Shown: positions 56,908 through 62,954 of the stretch, one piece after another | Layout of the letters: every line of letters starts with the position of its first letter | Numbering within the stretch: position 1 is the stretch's first letter | NCBI GenBank assembly: GCA_003169835.1 | Contig: PNAI01000059.1 | Span: 1 to 62,954 of the forward strand | Source: Hyphomicrobiales bacterium | GTDB lineage: Bacteria > Pseudomonadota > Alphaproteobacteria > Rhizobiales > Xanthobacteraceae | Direction of reading: 5' to 3' | Length of the DNA stretch: 62,954 nt | Program-made: the position numbers and the translations under genes | Notes under the pieces: generated by a model | Database searches by the model: none | What the model was told of the DNA's origin: nothing | The model's input: only the letters and a program-made list of their open reading frames with translations

Positions 56908-57966
56908 ATGAACAAGATTGAAAACGCGCCTTTGGCGCCGAGCATGGAAGACCTTCCCTCCGGCAATCGCGAGAGGGCGGGCCGGATCGGGATTCTCCTG
57001 GTCAATCTCGGCACGCCCGATGCGGCCGACACCGCTTCCGTGCGCACCTATCTGCGCGAGTTCCTGTCCGACGCCCGCGTGATCGAGAACCAGGGCCTGA
57101 TCTGGAAGTTCGTGCTCAACGCGATCATTCTGCCGCGCCGTCCGCAGGTCAAAGCGCGCGACTACCAGAAAATTTGGAACCGCGAGCGCAATGAGTCGCC
57201 GCTCAAAACCATCGCGCGCGCGCAGGCGGAGAAATTGCGTCCTTCGATCGATGCGCTCACGCCGCATATTGTGGTCGATTGGGCCATGCGCTACGGCAAC
57301 CCTTCGCTCGACTCCCGCATCGAGGCGCTGGTGAAACTCGGCTGCGATCGCATCCTGCTGTTTCCGCTCTATCCGCAATATGCCGCCGCCACCACCGCGA
57401 CCGTCTGCGACAAGGCGTTTGAGACTCTGCTCAAGCTGCGCGATCAGCCGACACTGCGCGTCGTGCCGCCCTATTACGACGAGCCCATATATATCGAGGC
57501 GCTCGCGATCTCACTCGAAGCTGAACTCAAAAAACTTCCCTTCGTACCGGAAAAAATCCTCGCATCGTTCCACGGTATTCCCAAATCCTATGTCGATGAG
57601 GGCGATCCCTATCCAAGCCACTGCGCCGAAACCGTGCGGCTGCTGCGCGCGCGTCTCAATCTTGGCGAAGACAAATTGATGCTCACGTTCCAGTCGCGCT
57701 TCGGCCGCGCCGAATGGCTCACCCCCTACACGGACATCACCGTGAAATCACTTGCCCAGCGCGGCGTGAAAAATCTCGCCGTCATCACGCCGGGATTTTC
57801 CGCCGACTGCCTCGAAACGCTGGAAGAGATCGCGGTCGAGAACGCCGTCTATTTCAAATCCTGTGGCGGCGTAAACTTCGCCGCCATCCCCTGCCTCAAT
57901 GACAGCGCTGCCGGCATGCGCGTGATCGCGCATCTTGTGCAGCGCGAGCTTCAGGGCTGGGTGTGA
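56908..57966 (+). CDS. hemH: Ferrochelatase
   Basis: The 352-residue enzyme inserts iron into protoporphyrin IX, the last step of protoheme synthesis, at the inner membrane. It shows ILLVNLGTPD, WAMRYGNPS and LLFPLYPQYAAATTATV. The metal-binding His is in ASFHGIPKSYVDEGDPY, with QSRFGRAEWLTPYTD and CLETLEEI after it. The C-terminal cysteines of [2Fe-2S] forms are absent apart from single ones. A diverged second copy of its last 24 codons lies 0.8 kb downstream. Confidence 0.93.
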   Translation: MNKIENAPLAPSMEDLPSGNRERAGRIGILLVNLGTPDAADTASVRTYLREFLSDARVIENQGLIWKFVLNAIILPRRPQVKARDYQKIWNRERNESPLKTIARAQAEKLRPSIDALTPHIVVDWAMRYGNPSLDSRIEALVKLGCDRILLFPLYPQYAAATTATVCDKAFETLLKLRDQPTLRVVPPYYDEPIYIEALAISLEAELKKLPFVPEKILASFHGIPKSYVDEGDPYPSHCAETVRLLRARLNLGEDKLMLTFQSRFGRAEWLTPYTDITVKSLAQRGVKNLAVITPGFSADCLETLEEIAVENAVYFKSCGGVNFAAIPCLNDSAAGMRVIAHLVQRELQGWV

Positions 57967-57970
57967 GAGT

Positions 57971-58005
57971 GTAGGATGGGTTTCGCTTCGCTCAACCCAC
58001 GTTAC
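57971..58005. repeat. Palindromic repeat after hemH
   Basis: GTAGGATGGGTT ... AACCCACGTTAC with TTTCGCTTCGCTC between, a familiar intergenic element (GTAGGATGGGTTTCGCTTCG). It starts four bases after the hemH stop. Confidence 0.7.
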
Positions 58006-58082
58006 GAGCTACGAACTATCCGGCGCAATACGCTTTACAATTGCGCTTTAAGCGATTCAACGGCCTGACAGCAGTAGCGGCC

Positions 58083-58667
58083 ATGAAAAAAGACGATGAG
58101 ACGTTGTCGATAATTTTCAATGCTCAGGCGGCGGCCAATGAAAAGGATCGAATGTATTGGCTGTGGTTAGGATCGGCATACAGCATCTTGCGAAGTCGTG
58201 TGCCGGATATTTTTACATACCATTCCGACTTAGAGCGATCTTATGGTGCCGCAAAGCAGATAGTGATGGAGCTATGGACGATACGAGCTTTCCTCATCAA
58301 ACTTAAAATTGGAACGAACGACTTCGATAAGATCATACCTAATCTCAAAGCGTTTCGTGATGCCATTGCCCACATTGACGAGCGCGCCGACGGAACGATG
58401 CTGGTCGAAAGGAAACTTGCGACAATAAAGCGAAGCAAAACCTCTCTCGCAGGAGGCCTTTTAGAAACTGATGATGGCGTCCATTGGAGCGGTTTTAAAT
58501 TTTGTTACGGCGTGATCGGTTCGTCAGACAGCTTATATACAGCCTTCGGTTTGATTCGAGATTGGATAATCACGAACACAGAGCGGGGCGCTGTGGAATT
58601 ACAACTAACACTCGGGCTGTTTGAACAACTCGACGAATTCCTCAGATTGACGGCCCGTAGGGATTAG
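58083..58667 (+). CDS. Low-GC protein with HEPN-like RxxxxH motif
   Basis: A 194-residue protein with helix-rich sequence and FRDAIAHIDERADG (Arg92, His97), which fits the R-x4-H of HEPN nucleases. Further features are an N-terminal helix with WLWLGSAYSIL and a C-terminal hydrophobic helix. G+C is about 45% against over 60% in flanking genes. ATG 58083 is used; the frame runs back to a TTG at 58041. It lies alone between two REP-like elements and a duplicated hemH end. HEPN assignment is inference. An RNase toxin or abortive-infection-type role would fit. Confidence 0.55.
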   Translation: MKKDDETLSIIFNAQAAANEKDRMYWLWLGSAYSILRSRVPDIFTYHSDLERSYGAAKQIVMELWTIRAFLIKLKIGTNDFDKIIPNLKAFRDAIAHIDERADGTMLVERKLATIKRSKTSLAGGLLETDDGVHWSGFKFCYGVIGSSDSLYTAFGLIRDWIITNTERGAVELQLTLGLFEQLDEFLRLTARRD

Positions 58668-58673
58668 CAAGCG

Positions 58674-58752
58674 TAGCCCGGATGAGCGAAGCGATATCCG
58701 GGGCTCATCTCGCCATGTTCTCCCCGCATTTCGCTGCGCTCATGCGGGCTAC
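58674..58752. repeat. Palindromic repeat (GTAGCCCGGATGAGCG type)
   Basis: GTAGCCC (58674-58680) and GGGCTAC (58746-58752) are the outer arms; CCCGCAT/ATGCGGG forms an inner hairpin. This is a common intergenic element. Confidence 0.8.
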
Positions 58753-58757
58753 GTCCC

Positions 58758-58829
58758 TTCAACGACAGTGATGCCGGTATGTCCGTGATCGCGCATCTCG
58801 TGCGGCGGGAGCTAAAAGGCTGGGCATAA
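58758..58829 (+). pseudogene. Duplicated, diverged 3' end of hemH
   Basis: The 72 bases encode FNDSDAGMSVIAHLVRRELK then GWA and a stop, aligning with the last 24 codons of hemH (57895-57966). 56 of 72 bases match (about 78%). It has no start or body of its own. It is probably the 3' end of hemH from another strain or the displaced original. Confidence 0.8.
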
Positions 58830-58967
58830 TCAGGCTGGATTGCGGCACATAGTCAGCGCCTCCACCGGCCGCAAGATACCCCAATCCATGCACATGGATT
58901 TTTTGCCGGGGCTTGCCGCTCGCCGCTTCAGTGCCACATAGTCCTTCAGTTTTGAATGGAGGGGACT

Positions 58968-59987
58968 ATGGAGGGGCTTATGTCCGGCGGCAGTATTTTC
59001 GTCATTGTACTTGTCGTGCTCGTCATTTTGACGCTGCTTGCCGGCGTCAAGACGGTGTCGCAGGGTTATAACTGGACGGTCGAGCGTTTCGGCCGCTACA
59101 CGCGCACGCTCAACCCGGGCCTCAATCTGATCGTGCCCTATTTCGACCGCATCGGCCGAAAAGTGAACGTGATGGAGCAGGTGATCGACATCCCACAGCA
59201 GGACGTCATCTCCAAGGACAACGCCACCGTCACTGTCGACGGGATCGCGTTCTTCCAGGTGTTCGATGCCGCCAAGGCGAGCTACGAAGTGGCCTATCTC
59301 GACCAGGCGATCGTCAAGCTCACCATGACCAACATCCGTTCCGTGATGGGCGGCATGGATCTCGACCAGATGCTCTCCCATCGTGACGAGATCAACGAGC
59401 GGCTTTTGCGCGTGGTCGATGCCGCGGTGTCGCCCTGGGGCGTCAAGGTCAACCGCATCGAGATCAAGGACATCGTGCCGCCCGCCGACCTCGTACAGTC
59501 GATGGGCCGGCAGATGAAAGCCGAGCGCGAGAAGCGCGCCGTCATCCTCGAAGCCGAAGGCCAGCGCCAATCGGCAATCCTCAAGGCCGAAGGCCAGAAG
59601 CAAGGTCAGATCCTGGAAGCCGAAGGCCGGCGCGAAGCGGCGTTCCGCGATGCTGAAGCGCGCGAACGTCTTGCGGCAGCTGAAGCCAAGGCGACCGAGG
59701 TGGTGAGCGCGGCCGTCGCCGGCGGCAACATCGCGGCGCTCAACTACTTCGTGGCGGATAAATACATCAAGGCGTTTACGGCACTGGCCGAATCCGACAA
59801 TCAGAAAGTGTTGATCCTGCCGATGGAATCTTCGGCCATGCTCGGCTCGCTCGCCGGCATTGCCGAGATCGCCAAGGCGACCTTCGGCGACTCTAGGAGC
59901 GGTGGAGGTACGCTGCCGTCCATGCCGACGCCCCCACGACGGCCGACCGTCCCGCCGAGCGGGCCGTTCGGCGGCGCATCGAGCTGA
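58968..59987 (+). CDS. SPFH/band-7 membrane protein (QmcA/stomatin-like)
   Basis: The 339-residue protein has an N-terminal membrane helix (IFVIVLVVLVILTLLAGV) and an SPFH domain (QGYNWTVERFGRYTRTLNPG, TVDGIAFFQV, VKVNRIEIKDIVPP). A long coiled segment repeats AILEAEGQ(R/K)Q units, and the tail is Pro-rich. These scaffolds form cages with membrane proteases. ATG 58968 follows GGAGGGG. The next gene encodes an NfeD protein 12 bases later, its usual partner. Confidence 0.88.
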   Translation: MEGLMSGGSIFVIVLVVLVILTLLAGVKTVSQGYNWTVERFGRYTRTLNPGLNLIVPYFDRIGRKVNVMEQVIDIPQQDVISKDNATVTVDGIAFFQVFDAAKASYEVAYLDQAIVKLTMTNIRSVMGGMDLDQMLSHRDEINERLLRVVDAAVSPWGVKVNRIEIKDIVPPADLVQSMGRQMKAEREKRAVILEAEGQRQSAILKAEGQKQGQILEAEGRREAAFRDAEARERLAAAEAKATEVVSAAVAGGNIAALNYFVADKYIKAFTALAESDNQKVLILPMESSAMLGSLAGIAEIAKATFGDSRSGGGTLPSMPTPPRRPTVPPSGPFGGASS

Positions 59988-59999
59988 CGAGGCCGTGCC

Positions 60000-60446
60000 A
60001 TGATGGATTTCATCACTACACTTGGCCCCTGGAAATGGATCATTCTCGGCGCCATCCTGCTCGGGCTTGAGCTCGCCGCGCCTGGCGCCTTCATGATGTG
60101 GCTCGGGCTTTCAGCCATCCTGGTCGGAGTGCTCTCATTCCTCTGGAGCGACTTGTCGTGGCAATGGCAGGGCGTCGCGTTCGCGGTGTTCGCCGTGGCC
60201 TCGATCCCGCTCTGGCGGCGCTTCGCCCACAATGTCGAACCGGCGGAGGACCGACCCTTCCTCAATCGCCGCACCGAAGAGATGGTTGGCAAGACCTTCA
60301 CGCTCGACAAACCGATTGTCGACGGCGCCGGAACGATCCGGGTCGGCGATACGGTCTGGCGCGTGAGCGGGCCGGATTGCGGGGCCGGGAGCCGCGTGCG
60401 CATCGCGCGCGTGGACGGCGCCAATCTGGTGGTGGAGACGGCGTAA
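60000..60446 (+). CDS. NfeD-like membrane protein
   Basis: A 148-residue protein with three to four helices (KWIILGAILLGLELAAPGAFMMWLGLSAILVG) and a C-terminal OB-fold NfeD domain (MVGKTFTLDKPIVDGAGTIRVGDTVWRV, SRVRIARVDGANLVVE). The short form lacks the serine-protease domain of longer NfeDs. It pairs with the upstream SPFH gene in membrane quality control. Confidence 0.88.
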   Translation: MMDFITTLGPWKWIILGAILLGLELAAPGAFMMWLGLSAILVGVLSFLWSDLSWQWQGVAFAVFAVASIPLWRRFAHNVEPAEDRPFLNRRTEEMVGKTFTLDKPIVDGAGTIRVGDTVWRVSGPDCGAGSRVRIARVDGANLVVETA

Positions 60447-60455
60447 AAAGGTAGC

Positions 60456-61337
60456 CTAACCTTCGCCGAGCAAATTCTTGATCTCGGCGCGAAATGCCGG
60501 CGCGATGTCGTCGCGCGCGAGTCCGTAGGCGACGTTCGCGGACAGGAATCCGATCTTGGAGCCGCAATCGAAACTGCGGCCCTCGAATTTCAATCCATAG
60601 AACGGCTGCTTCTTGGCGAGCGCAATCATCGCGTCGGTGATCTGGATTTCTCCGCCGGCGCCGGTGGCCTGCGTGGTCAATATGTCCAGAATTTCCGGTT
60701 GCAGGATGTAGCGGCCGGTGATGATGAGGTTCGACGGCGCTTCGGCGCGTTTGGGCTTCTCCACCATCTCGGTGATGGCGAACGCATTGCCTTTCGGCTT
60801 GCCGACACCGACCACGCCGTACATATGCACGACGTCGCGCGACACTTCCTCGACCGCGATGACGTTGGCGCTATCGCCCAGCGTGTTGTAGGCGTCGATC
60901 ATCTGCGCGAGGCAGCCGCGTTTGTGCTGCACCAGCACATCCGGCAACAAAAGTGCAAATGGCTCGTTGCCGATCAGTTCGCGCGCGCACCACACCGCAT
61001 GGCCTAGACCGAGCGGCGACTGCTGCCGCGTAAAGCTCGTTTGCCCCGGGCCCGGCAGGTCGCGCGCCAGCACTTCGAGTTCGGCGCGCTTGCCGCGTTC
61101 GCTCAACGTCAGTTCCAGCTCGAACTGGCGGTCGAAATGGTCTTCGATCACGCTCTTGTTACGGCCGGTCACGAAGATGAAATGTTCGATCCCTGCCTGG
61201 CGCGCCTCGTCCACCACATGCTGGATCAGCGGCCGGTCCACGACCGGCAGCATTTCCTTGGGCATGGCCTTGGTTGCGGGCAGGAAACGCGTACCCAAGC
61301 CGGCGACGGGAAATACGGCTTTGCGAATTGGTTTCAT
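60456..61337 (-). CDS. galU: UTP--glucose-1-phosphate uridylyltransferase
   Basis: The 293-residue enzyme makes UDP-glucose for surface polysaccharides and lipids. It begins with KAVFPVAGLGTRFLPATKAMPKEMLPV (nucleotide loop), and shows LGLGHAVWCAREL, the catalytic LLPDVLVQ and EMVEKPKRA. ATG 61337 follows one codon after an alternative ATG. It is convergent with the NfeD gene. Confidence 0.93.
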   Translation of the reverse strand: MKPIRKAVFPVAGLGTRFLPATKAMPKEMLPVVDRPLIQHVVDEARQAGIEHFIFVTGRNKSVIEDHFDRQFELELTLSERGKRAELEVLARDLPGPGQTSFTRQQSPLGLGHAVWCARELIGNEPFALLLPDVLVQHKRGCLAQMIDAYNTLGDSANVIAVEEVSRDVVHMYGVVGVGKPKGNAFAITEMVEKPKRAEAPSNLIITGRYILQPEILDILTTQATGAGGEIQITDAMIALAKKQPFYGLKFEGRSFDCGSKIGFLSANVAYGLARDDIAPAFRAEIKNLLGEG

Positions 61338-61471
61338 CGGCACGTCCTCCAGGGTGCAGTACGGAAAAATCTCCGTCCTTTCAATAGGCCCTGGTCGGAA
61401 CGGCTACCGGCATGGTGAATGTTGCGCGGCAGCCTGTTAGAATGGCGCCTTCTTCATAGAGGATCCCAGGA

Positions 61472-62695
61472 ATGACCCGGATGCGTATGGCAGGAACAGC
61501 TGCAGCGGCGCTGCTTGCAAGCGTGATGTGGACCGCAACGGCCTTGGCCGCCCCCGCCTGTCAGAACAAGGGCAGTTTCGAGCAGTGGCTGGACGGTTTT
61601 AAAGCCGAGGCCGCAGCGCAGGGGATTCCGCGCAACATCATTGCCGATGCATTGACCGAAATGACGTTCGACCCGGGCGTGATCCGCCGCGACCGCGGGC
61701 AAGGGGTGTTCCAGCAGAGCTTCCTGCAATTCTCCGGCCGCATGGTCTCGAATAATCGCCTGGTAGTCGGCGCCAAGATGATCAAGAAACATGAGGCGCT
61801 GTTTGCAAGAATTGAGAAGCAGTTCGGCGTGCCGTCCTATGTCATTGTCGCGTTCTGGGGCCTGGAGAGCGATTTCGGTTCCAACAACGGCAAGTTCAAT
61901 GTTATCCGCTCGATCGCAACGCTGGCCTATGACTGCCGCCGCGCGGATTTCTTCCGTCCGCAGTTGATGGATGCGCTGCGCATTATCCAGCGCGGCGATC
62001 TGCGGGTCGATGAGATGATCGGTGATTGGGCCGGCGAGCTTGGTCCATTGCAGATCACCGCATCGGACTATTTCCGCACCGCCGTCGACTATGACGGCGA
62101 TGGCAAGCGCAACGCGGTTACCAGCGTGCCCGATACGCTCGCGTCCGCCGCCAATCTGCTTAAGAGCTTTGGCTGGCGTGCCGGCGAGCCTTGGCTGCAG
62201 GAAGTGCGCGTTCCCGATCAGATGCCGTGGGAGCAGGCCGATCTCGCCGTCCAGCATCCGCGCTCGCAGTGGGTGAAGTGGGGCGTGCGCAGCGCGCACG
62301 GCGCGGCACTTCCCTCGGACGATTTTCCGGCCTCGCTGGTGCTGCCGATGGGGCGCCTGGGTCCTGCGTTCCTCGCCTACAACAATTTCAAGGCGTTCCT
62401 CGGCTGGAATGCCGCGATCGTCTATTCGACCACCGCGGCCTACAACGCCACCCGGCTCGCCGGCGCCCCGCCGGTGAGCACTGGTAACGGAACGGTCGAA
62501 GTGCCCACCACGCAGCAAGTGCAGGAATTGCAGCGCCTGCTGATCCAGCATCGGTTGCTGGAGGGAGACGCCGACGGCCGCATGGGTTCCGCGACCCGCG
62601 CAGCCGTCCGGCAAGCCCAGCTCAAAGTGAAGCTTCCCGCCGACGCCTATCCGACCCAGGAGCTGATCGAGCGCTTGCGTGGACGCACCAACTAG
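61472..62695 (+). CDS. Lytic murein transglycosylase, MltB-like with PG-binding domain
   Basis: A 407-residue exported protein. Signal peptide to LAAPAC, then SLT_2 domain with the catalytic Glu in YVIVAFWGLESDFGSNNG, GELGPLQITASDY, DGDGKRNAVTSVPDTLASAANLL, and a C-terminal PG_binding_1 domain (QVQELQRLLIQHRLLEGDADG, GSATRAAVRQAQ). It cleaves glycan strands to give anhydro-muropeptides. The Cys after the signal peptide could be lipidated, but the lipobox is poor. Confidence 0.88.
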   Translation: MTRMRMAGTAAAALLASVMWTATALAAPACQNKGSFEQWLDGFKAEAAAQGIPRNIIADALTEMTFDPGVIRRDRGQGVFQQSFLQFSGRMVSNNRLVVGAKMIKKHEALFARIEKQFGVPSYVIVAFWGLESDFGSNNGKFNVIRSIATLAYDCRRADFFRPQLMDALRIIQRGDLRVDEMIGDWAGELGPLQITASDYFRTAVDYDGDGKRNAVTSVPDTLASAANLLKSFGWRAGEPWLQEVRVPDQMPWEQADLAVQHPRSQWVKWGVRSAHGAALPSDDFPASLVLPMGRLGPAFLAYNNFKAFLGWNAAIVYSTTAAYNATRLAGAPPVSTGNGTVEVPTTQQVQELQRLLIQHRLLEGDADGRMGSATRAAVRQAQLKVKLPADAYPTQELIERLRGRTN

Positions 62696-62954
62696 CGCTG
62701 CCACAATACTGAGTTCCGCTGGACCCGGGAACAGGCCACAGCAGCAACATGAAAACCGTGCAGAATCTAATCCGATAGGAGGACACTCGAGTTCCACCGA
62801 GCAGTGGAAAGATGTCCCTCGCGGGACGATGGATGAGGTGAGTTCGCAAGTCCGCTTGGACCTGCCGTCAATCTGACGGTAAGGCCGTCGCATAGATTGT
62901 TCAGAAACGTATTGAGCACCTCATCGGAATTTCGCGCAACCCACCGATTGCTAC
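62696..62954. other. Intergenic end of window with several small hairpins
   Basis: No gene supported. Three small stems occur close together on the plus strand: TTCCAC/GTGGAA, GTCCC/GGGAC and CCGTCA/TGACGG between about 62790 and 62882. No T tract follows them, so they are not clear terminators. Confidence 0.4.

Noticed and set aside
61454..62893. 479-codon minus-strand frame opposite the lytic transglycosylase
   Set aside because: Antisense shadow of a clear gene; the translation is low-complexity without motifs.

Overview
The window looks like chromosomal DNA of a high-GC alphaproteobacterium of the Hyphomicrobiales (Rhizobiales), close to the Bradyrhizobium/Xanthobacteraceae side. Supporting signs are the hisZ-hisG pair with a short HisG, UvrB with a long N-terminal extension, DUF992, DUF3551 and DUF2946 proteins, an arsR-arsC-aqpS operon, and several intergenic palindromic repeats typical of that order. 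No tRNA, rRNA or CRISPR array was seen.

Layout. 1-3 kb: accessory edge with the 3' end of a Pro/Ala-rich protein, a zinc-ribbon protein, a secreted CHAP-like peptidase and a C-terminally truncated phage-type integrase. 3-6.6 kb: a conserved hypothetical, a GT39-like membrane glycosyltransferase and an omega-amino-acid aminotransferase. 6.8-14 kb: hisS, hisZ and hisG, with hisS separated from hisZ by an oppositely oriented module (NTF2-like protein, ZnuD-like TonB receptor, DUF2946 protein) that has a Zur-like site in front. 14-23.9 kb: GtrA protein, GtrB-like glycosyltransferase and ChbG/HpnK deacetylase, then L,D-transpeptidase, CheZ, MFS transporter, GST, cold-shock protein, rlmJ, secreted RNase T2 and a thioesterase. 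23.9-28 kb: small secreted/membrane proteins, then an accessory patch. That patch holds an IS with 16-bp terminal inverted repeats, an MT-A70 methyltransferase remnant, and a two-domain conflict-type gene split by an amber codon. 28-38.3 kb: solute-binding protein, outer-membrane-like protein, uvrB, ars operon and a TPR-caspase protein. 38.4-41.2 kb: an ECF sigma/anti-sigma pair divergent from a DUF4394 gene, with matching promoter-like motifs on both sides. 41.3-50.7 kb: J-domain protein, ABC exporter, metallo-hydrolase, paired secreted paralogues, small membrane proteins, sugar dehydrogenase and GST. 50.9-62.9 kb: GT87-like transferase, aspartate aminotransferase, duplicated DUF992 genes beside a 5'-nucleotidase, hemH followed by a small island, SPFH/NfeD pair, galU and a lytic transglycosylase.

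Most of the window is core metabolism and envelope maintenance. The most unusual parts are the decaying defence-like patch (25.2-28.0 kb), the HEPN-like gene between hemH and a second diverged hemH 3' end (57.9-58.8 kb), the DUF992 duplication that carried the neighbouring gene's tail with it, a low-GC stretch inside hisS, a palindromic repeat inside the uvrB reading frame, and two newly inferred regulatory sites (Zur-like and ECF).
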